This document shows positions 12,251-23,159 of a stretch of 64,000 nucleotides of DNA, one piece after another. Source of the DNA: Pleodorina starrii (Eukaryota > Chlorophyta > Chlorophyceae > Chlamydomonadales > Volvocaceae); assembly GCA_030267565.1 (NCBI GenBank), contig BRXU01000046.1, positions 496,001 through 560,000 of the forward strand, read 5' to 3'. The translations under genes and the position numbers were made by a program. Below the pieces are notes generated by a model. That model saw nothing but the letters and a program-made list of their open reading frames with translations, had not been told where the DNA came from and searched no databases. Each line of letters opens with the position of its first letter. Positions within the stretch are counted from its first letter, which is position 1.

Positions 12251-13824
12251 GGGAGGGGGGGCGGACGCAGCTGGGCTCAGTACATTAGTTACACAATTCT
12301 GACTGTGCAGGTGTTGGGCGTTGCGGGGAGCGCTTCGCGTGCGTCTTCTTGCGTCTTGTTGCGGGTTGCGGCGCTTCGGATCTGTTCTTATTCGCCTGAG
12401 GGGTAATGAGGATGAGGACCGCAGCGGTGGAAGGGAGACCACGTGGCCGACCGGACACAGCATCACCTGCCATACCGGTACATACATACGCACCTGTCAC
12501 CTGTTGAGCATTGCCCCAAAAGCTGCGGCCGCGTCGCCTCCAGACCCACCGGTCAGTGCGGGTGCTGCGTGCGGGTGCTGGGGCGGGCGCTTGGTGGGAT
12601 GTGCGGGGGAGGGGGCGGGGCCGCAGGGTTTGAACGGCGCGGCTCGCGCGACTTGTCCTTTGCAGGATGGGATGGCAGCCCGGGGATCACTTGTGGAGGC
12701 TTGCCAGTTTGGCTTTGCTGTTACCGGGGCTGGCTGTGGCGGCGGTGGCCGTGGTGGCGCTCCACACTGCCAGTCTCGGGAGTTGCTGCAGGAATGGATG
12801 ACAAAATCGGGTTCCGCAATGCATGTATTGCGTATTTGCGGAGCACGTCTTTAATTTGCGCCGTGCATCTGTGAGCAGGGCTCTGGCGGGTTCTTGTATG
12901 AACGGGTGCAGCTGCCTTCGGACTGTGCTTCGCGGCGGAGCTGTGGAGAAGCTTTACGAGAGTCCCACAGCTCTACTGCGCTGTTGTGTGTAGATGAGGT
13001 TACCGGTTTGTGCGCTGAGCTCTGCGCGGGCTGGAAACCCGCAGCAGCATGTATCCCACCCACATGTGCATTTGTCGTTGCGATTGGGAGGTGTCCGGCA
13101 CGTGTATGGCATCGAAGGTTCGTTCGCTCCAGCGGTTCCGTCTGGGTCCGCTGTACAACGGACGGCTCATCCAACAGCACCAAAATACCGGTACCGTCAG
13201 GACCTAACAGGCGAGTGAAGGGGCGCTCCCACCCCGATGGCCACGCGGCTATAGGTCACGTTACCACGGGGACCAAAATTGCATCACTGCCCGCACTGGC
13301 AGTCTCGACCCGACAAGTCACGGAAACGATGCGCCACCCGACCCACAATGCCCACCCCCACAGCCCCTTCCCCCCGCCTGTTAAACAGGCACAGACACGG
13401 GGCACTTGCTGTTGTGAGCTGCATCCGACCGCCGACCCGCTTCGCAGCGTGCAAGAGCAAAACCAAACGCAGCATCTCAAAATACACATCTGATGACGGC
13501 GTGCCAAACTGCCGGGACCACACGATTCACTAAGGGGGTATCCAGGACCGACATGCTGCTGCCCCCTTCCTTCCTTCCTTCCTGTATGGGGGGAATACAA
13601 CCTGGGGGAATACTACCTGGCGAGCAAACCCTCGCCATCTCCCTCCCCCAACCACCGCAAACCGCCCGGCACTACATCTTAGCTTAGGCTCAGTCCATCA
13701 TATGGCTGGCATTTGAGGCCTTTGGGGCTTCCAAAAGTATGTCTTCCAACAGAGTGCCCCAAAATGGGCCCCCGCCCCGGCCCGCATTGAAGTCACGCGT
13801 GGCCAACACCCCCGCGCCCACACT

Positions 13825-13920
13825 CGCCACTCCGCTGCGGTACCAGTTTTATTACCCGCCATTCCGCTGCGGTACCAGATTTATTACCCGCCATTCCGCT
13901 GCGGTACCAGTTTTATTACC
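13825..13920 (+). repeat. 32-bp tandem repeat, three units
   Basis: Three nearly identical 32-bp units begin CGCCATTCCGCTGCGG and continue through a GTACCAG-T-rich-ATTACC segment. The array lies just downstream of the LPA2 stop codon (LPA2 is on the minus strand). The CCGCTGCGGTA core followed by T-rich sequence resembles the dispersed R1 repeat. Confidence 0.8.
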
Positions 13921-13940
13921 CGCCACTCCTCTGCATTGTT

Positions 13941-15621
13941 TCACTGCCGCTGGATCTGGCCGGGCAGCTTGCCCGTCTTGTACAAACCGTACAGTGAGGA
14001 AAGGCCCAGGAAGCCCAGCATGATCCAGCTGTACGACGGGTACAGCTTGTCCTGGATCCAGCCGTCCACCTCCTCCGGCAAAAAGCCCTGACGGCGGCAG
14101 AAGACGTGGTCAGCGGCGGAAGACGCGGTCAGCGGCGGAAGACGTGGTCAGCGGCGGGGTCAGAACTTCAGAGGGGCATGCTTCAGGGTGCCGTCTGGGT
14201 TACTCGAGCGCGCGGGCACGGGCACTCGAGAGCAGAGGAGGTGGTGGTGGTGGTGGGGGTGGGGGTTACGGCATCACCCGGCGGACGGGAGGCACAAATG
14301 CCTAGCGGCTGAAGGGAGGGCCCATGACTAGCGGCCAAGATACCGGTACTGCGTCAGGCCACCAACCCCCCGACGGAGCTGTTAGCCCCGCAGGAGCTAT
14401 TAGCCCCGCAGGAGCAGGCGCTGCGGCCTCGCTCGTAGCTGGTTCACGGGCCGTCGCTCCCATGATGCCAGGCGCATAAGGCCCGTATGAAGCGGCTGAC
14501 GGCTTCCGTCATTCAAGCCAGCGGCAAAAGCTCCGTCGGCAGGCCTACCGCCACATCCCTCGCCACCGCCGCCGCCGCCACCGACTATAGCTCCCGGAGC
14601 CCAGGGCCGTGCGCCGGCAGTACGGGCGCGGCCCCCAAGCGTGTGCGGCCCCCAAGCGGGATGATCGGATCGCAGGGTGCATCGCAGCCATGCAACGCTT
14701 TGCAGTGGACCCTAATTGGCCTCTATACGAGGCCCCCCTCAACACGGCGACCCACCGATCCGGCCAGCGCCAGGCCCAGCAGCAGCACCCCCAGGAAGTA
14801 GAAGGACAGGAAGGCCAGGTAGGCGCGCTCGCCCTCGCTCTCAGCCGGCGCCGGGGCTTTGCCGGTGGCAACGTCCACTGCGGGCGCCACCACTTTGACT
14901 TTTGGCTCCACTCTCTTGCGCCTCGACCTCTGGGAAGTGAGAGGAGGCAGGCAGCGTCTGTAGATGGAGCGGGGGAAGCTGATGCGGGGCTGGCTGGCGG
15001 GTGGGTGGCATGAGGCGTGAGGAAGACCAGGACCCTGCCGTGATGTTGAGACGCACGCGACCCGTCGTCGTAAACTCCCCGAATCGCCGCGTTTCACAGG
15101 ATTGGGCGAAGCAAGATCAATGATCGGAGTCCCCTGAGGGGTATTAAGATTTCGCCGGAGACTATAGCGTCTTCCTGTCTGCTTGGAAGGAGCGCCGACG
15201 TGACCGTACCGTAACCAGGGTCGCAGGAATACAGAGCCGCTGCATCGCTCTGCAGCTCCGACCGCGGCGCTGCCCCCGAAGCAATTTCATGACTTACGAT
15301 GCGTGCCTCTAAGGCTTCCAGGGCGAGCGCGTCCTTGTCGGTCGACGCGGTTGGGGTGGATGTGCTGCTGGCTGCCTCTTCCTCCTCCTCCTCTGGCTTG
15401 AGCGCTTGCTTCTACAAGCCCCAAAAATATCAATCGAGTCAACTGTTGTGGTTCATCGGCACGACCCAAATAAGTATGTGGACAGCGGCGAGCCTGCGCA
15501 CCTGAGGTGCCTTGGCCTCAGCTCCAAATCCTTTCGAGTTGCACACTAATGAGCCCCGACTTTGCGCATGGCGAAAGAGCGATGGCCGAGCAAGTCGGTG
15601 TTGCGCAAGAATGGTTTGCAT
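13941..15621 (-). CDS. LPA2: LOW PSII ACCUMULATION 2 (LPA2), chloroplast photosystem II assembly protein
   Basis: Four minus-strand exons, 15502-15621, 15298-15411, 14756-14929 and 13941-14087, are all phase 0 and give 184 residues, close to the length of the Arabidopsis protein. Residues 1-30 form a chloroplast transit peptide (basic, Ser/Ala-rich, probable cut near LVC|NSKGFG). An acidic linker (six Glu in a row near residue 47) leads to a Lys/Arg patch and two membrane helices. The loop between the helices reads SGFLPEEVDGWIQDKLYP, the signature of LPA2, which helps insertion and assembly of the CP43 antenna protein into photosystem II in the thylakoid. The start is a true ATG at 15621. 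The gene is head to head with the glycosyltransferase gene at 16124. LPA2 is assigned from recalled family features, not from a database search. Confidence 0.88.
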
Positions 15622-16123
15622 TTTGCAAGTAATTTCCGCAGAACAAGAACCTCCAAGAACCTTCCAAGAGTTAGAAGTAAATGACTTGAGTCTGGGTGGT
15701 GTGCCAGGTCTGCTGCCTGCAGCTAGGAGGACCGAGTTGGGAATTGGATCTCAATGATCGATGTGCCGTGCCGTTTGTTACATTTTTAGCAAGCCACAGT
15801 GCATTTTAAGTTTTAGACCTCGGAGTTTAGTGCTACAAAAACAGATTTCATTCGCAGATATATATTAGCTGCAAGCAGGTGTGCTCATTGAGCTCTCACT
15901 GTCAACATCCGCAACACTGAGTCCGGGACTTGAAACCCTCGTTGCCAAGCCCCGGGCCTCTTGTGCTGTGATCGACATTCAATAAATACTCGACACCGTT
16001 TCATAAATGCCTTGACTAGCAGCAACCAACACCGCAAGCAGCGTGGCATAGCGCAGCGCAGCACGACGGCACGCCAGCAACGCACGCAGTACGACCCAAC
16101 GCTCTCCCAACTACGCAAAGTGT
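15622..16123. promoter_or_regulatory. Divergent promoter region, LPA2 / DUF2064 glycosyltransferase
   Basis: The 502-bp gap separates the start ATG of LPA2 (minus) from that of the glycosyltransferase (plus). It is AT-richer than the flanking genes and contains GATATATATTAG near 15858-15869, a TATA-like element. The region should carry the core promoters of both genes. Confidence 0.55.
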
Positions 16124-18045
16124 ATGGACGTCGCACAAGCCTTCCCCCTAGCTCAAAGCCCTGCTTCCCCTGGCGGCAGCTTGAACGGACACAGGCCGGC
16201 GCCTCGAGTTGCCATCGTCATCTTCGCTCGGCTCCCAATCCCCGGGCGTGTCAAGACGCGCCTTGCGGCCGGCGCTGGCGTGGGGCCCGTTGGCGCATGT
16301 GACTTTTACCGAGCTTGCGCGGAGCACGCCATCGGCCAGGCCGCCAGGTAAGCTAGGCGCCGCGGCACGGGCAAGGACACCTAGGAGGACCGCAGGTGTA
16401 GTGCGATGCTCACCGACGCCACCGTCACTGCTGCCACCGCCGCCCCTGCCGCTGCCACTGCCGCAGTTGCGCCCCCTGGGCAGACGTCTTCGTGTACCAC
16501 AGCAGCGCAGACAATACCGCTGACGTGGCGTCCTGGCTAGCGGGCGAGGGCCTGGTGAGAGGCGCCGATGCCTGCTGGGCTGTGCGTCGTCGTCGGGTGT
16601 CTCCCATGTCTGCGGCAGCCGGCAGGTCGCGCAGCTCCCTTTGCTGCGTGGTCCATCAGCTGCCCAGTGTGGGGTCGTCTAGGGACCGCGGGCGACGACT
16701 TGCCGAGGCTGGCTCGTCCCCGCGCCATCCTCCATGGCGCGGGGACGAGCAGCGCAACGCCGGCATTTTCATCCAGTTCGGCGCATGTGGGGGAACTGTG
16801 GCTGAGGAAGGGCTTGGCGGAACCCGGCGAGACATTTCCTTGCAGGGGTTTCCCGTCAGGGGAATGTCCGGGATTCATTTCTCCTTTACACAATGAGGAA
16901 GGAGGGAGTAGCCGCCCTGTGTGGGCGCTGTGCCGTGCCCTTGTGAATTGGGTTCGGGCCGATTGGGGTCCGTTTGGGTTGGGTTGGGTTGGGTTGGCTA
17001 TCTAGAAAGTCTATGTGGGTTATGGTGATTGACACGATCCACCCATTTGGGTCGTACGCTCTGGTCTGGGCTTCTTGCCCAGGCCCCATGGCCCGAAAGG
17101 CGTGGCGGCCACGGCACGTTGTGACCTGAGCAGCCTGCTGCCCGCCGGTCGACTTGATTGTTTCGACGGTGCGTTGGCCGCACTTGCAGGAACTGCCATG
17201 CCGCCCACAGTTAGGGACAGGCGGCGGCGCCGCCGCCGCCGCCACCGGAGCCGGCTCGGCCGCCGCTCCGGAACCAGATCTGGGCGCCAAGATGTTGGCA
17301 GCCATGGCGGAGGCGCAGCGCAGCAGTCCTGGCGGCGAGCCCAACGGCAAGGTGCGGGGAGGGGGGTGATAAGAATTGCCGAATGCCGCCTGTACAGTGC
17401 TACTACTGCTACTACAGCGTGTACGGCGGCACCATACGGCAACGTATCAACCCAAGAGCCGGGCACCTCTGGGCTGCCAGCTGCTGGGTTATCATATATC
17501 AGGGCTAATGACGTAAGGATGGTCGTGCGGCGCTGGCCGTTTAGGAGGAAAATGGCTTCAGCGGCGTCTTAATTTGAGCCGCTTTGGAAGCCGGCTCGGT
17601 CTTTGCGCCGCGCACCGGAAATTTACCCACCTGGAAAAGTCACGTGCTGCGATGCTACATGCAAGGAGGACTGGTGCGTCTCATCAGTGGCTCAAGCCTG
17701 CGCGTTTGCGTATCCTGCGGTGGGGATTTTGAGCTCCCAGGCACACCGCCTCACGCGCCGTCCTTCGGCGCTGTCTCCGCTGTCCCGCAGGTCCTGATCA
17801 TCGGCACCGACATTCCCGACATCACCGCCCAGCTGCTCAGGCGCGCAGCTGAGGCGCTGGACGAGCATGAGGTACGTACGGCACCCTTACAGCAGGCCGG
17901 TTGTGTCGTAACCCTCGCTCCCATGTGCAGCATGCGCTACGCGTCTCCGGTGTTCTTTCGTGGGAGCATGAGCGGCAGGTCAGAGGGTACTGGTACGGCA
18001 GCCTGGTGGCACTACACGGTCGAGGTGCGGGGGTCTCAAGACTCT

Positions 18046-18095
<50 letters not shown>

Positions 18096-21071
18096 CGGTT
18101 TCGGAGGGCTCCAGACATCGTTAAGAGGAGAGCCGATGGGCCATCGGAGGCAACCAAGGCGGCCGAGACGCAGAGCTAGACCAGACAGCAAGAGTCGCCC
18201 AGACAGGAACGAGCTTGACCGGGGAGTAGGCTCAGAAACTCGCGACCACGGGGGGACTTTGCCATGAGGCTCCTCCCAAATTGGCGACGGGCCCCAGCTA
18301 AAGAGCCCCACACGAAGGCGCACTAGCAGACCTGACAGCAACTCGCGAGCTGCAACTAGGTGAGGTCTGCGCCCTGAATACCCCATATAAACTGAAAAAC
18401 AACTGAACAAGGACCCGCATGTGCTCGAAGCTAATCGTCCATCTGTGCCCGCTGTGGCCGCGAGCAAACCAACTTGCCTGATCCAATTCGTAAAAGAAAA
18501 ACGTTACGCATTCGTGAGAAGGGTAGTGACGTGAGCCCACCGAGTCCCACCTTTTCCACGGTACTCCCAGCGTCCCAGGGCTGAGAAGCCCCGAAGGCTA
18601 CCCCAAACGTCAACGACCAACCGATTGATGTACGGCACCATCCGTAAGACTGGGGGCCAGGCGCCAGTGCCGGGTCGGCCTTCATGGCCGCAACCATAAA
18701 CCGCAGTGCTATGCTGCCATCTCGTGAGGTTACCAGGCAGGGTCCGCGCGGCCTGATGAGGAGCTCAACAGAGTTTGGGACCGCGCCTGGAGCCTGGGAT
18801 GCAGGGCAAGGGTAACTTGGTGCCCCCAACGGGGCGTCCATTCGTATCTGTGGCGGAAAGATGCGTGCGCTGTTACCGTACATCCTTAGCATGGGAGGGT
18901 TTGGGTAAAAGACGCCACCATGCATTCTCTCCAGGTGCACGGGCGCAACTCTCGTTCGTAGGATTGTAGCCACGCGGCCAATTGGGCACCTGCCTCGGCC
19001 GCCAGCTGGATGTGTCAGTAGCCCCTTGCTGAAGTAACCAGGCGCCGTTCATCTTGTGCGGATGGCGACATGAGGTTGGAGCCACTCCTGCGGTGTACTC
19101 TTCCCCGTTGCAGCCAACACTGCCATGGACTGTTCGGACTTGGGGGAGTTGGAACGGTGATTAATGCCGACAGGCATCCAAATTGGCCACGCGAAGTAAT
19201 TTCTGTGCATCTGTGGATACAATTTATTGAATCCACAGGTAAAGATAAGTTGTGATGAACAAAGGTCAGACACGAAGAATTGCCGCAGTCTGGGGTTGAA
19301 CCAGAGACCTTTGGTTTACAAGACCAACGCTCTACCACTGAGCTACGACGGCTTGCCACCATTACTTTTTCATAAACAGGATTCTGTTCTGAGCTGCCCG
19401 CCCTGGTAGGGCAGCGGTGTCTCCTGCTCAACCTTCACCATCTTCACCTCTTCCCGCCCCCTTCACCTCTCCCCACCCCCGTACCGTCTTCGTAACCTGG
19501 ACAGATGGTAATTGGGCCCTCCATGGACGGCGGCTACTACATGTTGGGCCTTACGCGGCTGGAGCCGGCACTCTTCAAGGTTGGGATCATGATTTGGTTG
19601 GTTGGCATTTGCAGGGGAACAGGAAACACAGTGCACGGGGAGGCGTCGCCAGAGAAAACAGGGAGGAGCCCGGGGTACGGAAGCTTTGAAAGCTCGAGCG
19701 GGCAAGGAGGCTCACAGTGCGCGAGTACATCGGTTTACAGCAGACACAGAGGATTGCCACTTGGTGCATAACACACCTGACACTGTTGCGGTCGAAGCCC
19801 GAAGTTTGCACTCGACGTACATGTCTGGCTGTCTACGTGGCCCGGCTTTGGCGAATGAGGAGATGCCATATCCGGTTTGATAACGTATCTGCCAATCGAG
19901 TTTCGACTCAGCCGCGCGCGTCCGTCCCTCCACTGTATTTGGTCGGTGCAGAACATGCGTTGGAGCACTGACAGTGTGTTGTCGGACACACTGGGGAGGG
20001 CCGCCGCAGCGGGCCTGCAGGTGGCCCCATTGATGTGGCTGCCTCGCCTGCGGGATGTGGACACGGTGCAGGTGGGTGGGCTGTACAGATGATACCACAG
20101 CTACCGGTATGGTATGACAGGCGACAGGCGACACAAGCGCAGGTTGGGGAACGTGTGGAGTTACAAATAAAAAAACCGCAATACCAGCGATGAAAGCGGG
20201 CCACGTTAGCAAACGGACCCAGAGGCGACGTTGGAGAGCGCTTACTCACAGCGTGGGGAGCGCCTGGGGGCGGGCTGGGGTCTGGAGGGCCCGGGAAGGC
20301 GGTCGTGATTTGGGTTGTTTTTTCATCTCGGACTGGGATCCTGGGACACTGAGAGCTGTCCGGCCCGCCTTCCGGCCTCGTGTTTGGCCCGCAATTGTGG
20401 GTTTGGAAAGGTCGCGTAGGTTTGACTCACGCAGCTAAAGCGCACAGTAATCTTTATTGCAAGCAGTCAATATCTCTGGCATGTGCTGGTCGGACGACCC
20501 TTCGGAGGGTCTCGAACCCGCTGTGGCCACAACTCGTTCTGTGCAACTGTGCCGACCCAGCATTTGGTGGTACCTGCATATGACACAAACGCATGTCGGC
20601 CCCGCATGCGTGTGTCAGATGCCATGAATTGACGGGAACCCCGTGGCCATTCCATGACCCGCCAAAACGTTCGTTATCCAGGATCTGGCTGAGTGGGTGG
20701 CTTCACGCAAAGCGGAAGGAGCCGGTTCCGAATCAGCCGCCCAAGCCGGAGCGCAACTCGATGCTGAGTATGGGTTGGCAGGAGACAACTACCACGCAAG
20801 GCAGCAGTTACAGGTCTTCTCGCTGGAGCAAGCGGAGGGGGCTGTCAAGGACTCGGCTGCGGACGGACAAGAAGAACGTCGCTCACCGCTGGCTGGCGGT
20901 CACGTGGGCCCGATGGGGATTTCAGTCCCAGGCGGGCCCATGGAGGAGGAGGTCCTCGCGCGGCGACAGCGGCACCTGCTGCTGACTTCTCAGCGGGTGT
21001 TGAGCAAGGCAGCAGCGGCTGGTGCAGCATCGTGTGCGGGGGTTGATGGTGAAGGCCAAGCTGGTCATTAG
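16124..21071 (+). CDS. DUF2064 / TIGR04282 family glycosyltransferase
   Basis: Seven exons, 16124-16347, 16467-16554, 17190-17351, 17791-17871, 19505-19579, 19952-20071 and 20682-21071, join in phase to a 379-residue protein. Residues 28-48 (RVAIVIFARLPIPGRVKTRL) are the nucleotide-sugar binding start of the family. Further signature parts are DLGAKM in exon 3, VLIIGTDIPDIT at 159-170 with the conserved Asp, GPSMDGGYYMLGL in exon 5, and LPRLRDVDTVQ at the end of exon 6. Members are GT-A fold enzymes, named in bacteria as arsenosugar-biosynthesis glycosyltransferases; the substrate here is unproven. Exon 7 adds about 125 residues without recognised domain. The N-terminus is short and not a clear transit peptide. 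Intron 4 is 1.6 kb and holds a GT microsatellite and an antisense tRNA-Thr. A TGTAA word lies at 21243-21247. Confidence 0.9.
18048..18094 (+). repeat. (GT)n microsatellite
   Basis: About 23 perfect GT units within intron 4 of the glycosyltransferase gene. Confidence 0.98.
19281..19352 (-). tRNA. tRNA-Thr (anticodon TGT)
   Basis: The 72-nt minus-strand sequence folds as a cloverleaf. It has a GCTC/GAGC D stem, a TTGGT/ACCAA anticodon stem with loop CTTGTAA (anticodon TGT, reads ACA), variable loop AGGTC, and a TCTGG/CCAGA T stem with loop TTCAACC. The discriminator base is A and CCA is not encoded. The acceptor stem GCCGTCG/CTGCGGC has one U-G wobble and one C-U mismatch. A box and B box elements are intact. 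No run of four T follows within about 50 nt, so the Pol III terminator is weak or absent. The gene lies antisense inside intron 4 of the glycosyltransferase gene. Confidence 0.88.
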
Positions 21072-21629
21072 TTGGAGCAGCGCCGGAGCGTCGCGGCCTG
21101 GCACGGTCAGGACGGACGGGCTGGTCGTGACGAAGAGCCCAGTCACGGGCCAGTCACGGGCCGTTGATGGTGGATAGGTCGATGCCAAGCTGCCAATCCG
21201 TGGGAGTACAGATTTGGAAATGCGTCGACATCAAACGCTGAGTGTAAGTGTCTGCGTCGATGTAAAGGTTTCAAGAGAATTACGGCCGCTTGGCCCGCGG
21301 GTCCGGGCTCGGATGTATGCGATCTTGCATGTCTTGAAGCTGCACACGGGTGTATTGAGATGTAAAAGAATATAAACTTGTTTATCCAATATGAAACAGA
21401 GCGGAAGGACGCAGATATTCGTTGCTGACAGGGCCTGGATTCAACGTACAGGTCTGGAAGCTGACGGAACCCGCAGCGTTGGCCAACGGGGGACAAAGTG
21501 TGCTCGCCTCTACCTACTTACATATTTACTGGCACTATCAGCACTTTCTCAGTTGTTATTCTATATTCCTTGTTGGGTTCTCCGAGAAGCCGAAGCGGCG
21601 TCAGCAACGTTTGCCTGTCAGCCTCAGAC
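21072..21629. other. Short intergenic region between the glycosyltransferase and NHL-like genes
   Basis: The stretch includes the 3' UTR of the glycosyltransferase with TGTAA words at 21243-21247 and further copies near 21262 and 21360, and the 5' flank of the NHL-like gene. No other gene is seen. Confidence 0.5.
21243..21247 (+). promoter_or_regulatory. TGTAA poly(A) signal candidate
   Basis: TGTAA is the usual poly(A) signal word in Chlamydomonas-type nuclear genes. This copy lies 172 nt after the glycosyltransferase stop codon. Confidence 0.5.
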
Positions 21630-23159
21630 ATGTCGCGGCTCTCTGGGGTGTACGCCCCTGGGGTCGTCGGCGCAATTAGGAGACGCGCTGGCTTACATTT
21701 CGAGACTCTCATCCTCTGCGACGCGGCGCGCGGAGAAGATGGCGCTGTTACAGATTCCCGGGGCTTCTATAGGCTCCTCTGCGTGGGCCAGGGCCAGCGC
21801 CCGGTGCTGGGATCTCCGCTAAACATGTACGAGCCGGTTCCCGGCAGTGGTGCCCTGCGCCCCTACAAGTTCAGCTCGTTTCTAACCTGCGCGGCCTTTT
21901 GCGCGGACACGGGGCTGACCTTCTACAGCGAAGGCCATGAAATTCGGACTTTCGACGCTGATAACGTAGTGGGTCGGCTTATCTGTGACGTCAAGTTCTG
22001 CTATCCATCTGCTATCGCGCTTCCCGAAGCTGACACGCTTTGGGTCACAGACGCGCACGGCTTGCACGTACTGCGGCTTGAACCCGTATCTGATGGGATT
22101 GTCGCGAGTCTAGTGAGCTCTCGAAGCCACGATGAGGACTGGCGCGGCCAGGTCGGCTTCGCCTTCGCGTGCGTCAGCCTGGTTATGTATTCAGCTGCGG
22201 CTGTGTACAAGGCCTCGCGTGCGAGCGGCGACTGGCAGTTGTGGGCAGGAAACGAAGACCTCTGCGGCAACGCTGACGGTGCTGGACAAGTCGCTCGCTT
22301 CTCGAGCATTACTGCCGTCGGCATCGACGGCAACGGTGCAGCTCTGGTGCTAGACGCTCAACACGACGGCAGAACTGTGGTGCGGCGCATTGAGAGCGAC
22401 GGCTACGTGGAGACAGTCTACAGTCCTTCAACGCCGGACGACAACTTGGACGAGGTGGACCCGTTCGGAGACGATTCGCGTGGAGACCTGTTGAGCTGCG
22501 ATTCCGGGATGTCGTTCCCTTCCGGGGCCGCTTCCTCTGCCTGCCTCCCCTGCACTTCTATCGCCGTCGAGCCACTCGAAAGCGCGTTTCGTGGTGGTGG
22601 TTTGCGCTGCCCGCTAGTACTGGACGATGTCCTGGTGCTCTGCGCGCCTTTGCAGGACAAAATTTTGTTCCTGCAGATGCACGGCTTGCGCGAATTTTCC
22701 CGCCACTCGGGGCTTAGCCTGCTAAGCCCCGCGCGCACCTGCACTTCCGCTAGCTGTTCCGCAACGACGGCAGGCCACTCCAGCGACGTCCGTTGCGGTA
22801 TCAGCTCAGGCCGGACATGGTCGCCCGACGGCCTGCGGTCGTGCAACGACACATCGAGCTGCGGCAGCTGCATCAGCAGCAGAAGCGGTTTTGCGTGTCA
22901 TTCCCGAAACGGCACCAGGAACAGCAGGGGGTCAAAGGGGAGACGGTGGAATGACCGGGGGCGACACCCAAATCGGGTGGTGACCAACGTTATGCACGAG
23001 TCAGTTGACGAAGATGAAGTGAGCAGTCGGGTCTCCTGCACACGCAATGAGGGGTCCCTAGGGCCGCGTCCGGAGAAGCGTCGTGCACCCGCTGGGCCGG
23101 TCTGGGCAGGGGGATGGGCGGGGAAACGGTCCTTGGCCGGTAAGCGGTTCTGCAGATGA
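21630..23159 (+). CDS. Intronless NHL-repeat-like protein
   Basis: A single open frame of 509 residues starts at ATG 21630 (MSRLSGVYAPGVVGAIRR) and has no introns, unlike every other gene here. Residues about 120-165 (ICDVKFCYPSAIALPEADTL and the following VTDAHGLHVLRL) and about 210-250 (LWAGNEDLCGNADGAGQVAR, then FSSITAVGIDGNGAALVLDA) resemble NHL/six-bladed beta-propeller units. Volvocine genomes hold large families of NHL-BTB proteins that start in a similar way. No BTB domain is visible. From about residue 360 on, the sequence becomes Ser/Cys/Arg-rich and loses family character, which suggests a frameshift or a shortened copy. It could be an expressed short paralogue or a retrocopy. Confidence 0.6.
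   Translation: MSRLSGVYAPGVVGAIRRRAGLHFETLILCDAARGEDGAVTDSRGFYRLLCVGQGQRPVLGSPLNMYEPVPGSGALRPYKFSSFLTCAAFCADTGLTFYSEGHEIRTFDADNVVGRLICDVKFCYPSAIALPEADTLWVTDAHGLHVLRLEPVSDGIVASLVSSRSHDEDWRGQVGFAFACVSLVMYSAAAVYKASRASGDWQLWAGNEDLCGNADGAGQVARFSSITAVGIDGNGAALVLDAQHDGRTVVRRIESDGYVETVYSPSTPDDNLDEVDPFGDDSRGDLLSCDSGMSFPSGAASSACLPCTSIAVEPLESAFRGGGLRCPLVLDDVLVLCAPLQDKILFLQMHGLREFSRHSGLSLLSPARTCTSASCSATTAGHSSDVRCGISSGRTWSPDGLRSCNDTSSCGSCISSRSGFACHSRNGTRNSRGSKGRRWNDRGRHPNRVVTNVMHESVDEDEVSSRVSCTRNEGSLGPRPEKRRAPAGPVWAGGWAGKRSLAGKRFCR

Larger units (their letters stand above)
11241..13940. other. Convergent intergenic region between the ankyrin gene and LPA2
   Basis: No gene is supported in this 2.7-kb stretch. 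It holds an alternating purine-rich (GGACAA/GGACTA) tract continuing from 11220 to about 11285, a degenerate 20-24 bp minisatellite at 12166-12250, and a 32-bp tandem repeat at 13825-13920. Open frames here are short, begin mostly at non-ATG codons and show no recognisable domains. Confidence 0.5.

Noticed and set aside
15298..15411. Simple repeat of GAG codons in LPA2 as a possible intron or satellite
   Set aside because: Both ends are good splice sites with phase 0, and LPA2 proteins have a variable linker here.
20490..20540. B-box-like GGGTTCGAGACCC on the minus strand
   Set aside because: No matching A box or cloverleaf around it, so neither a tRNA nor a clear SINE.
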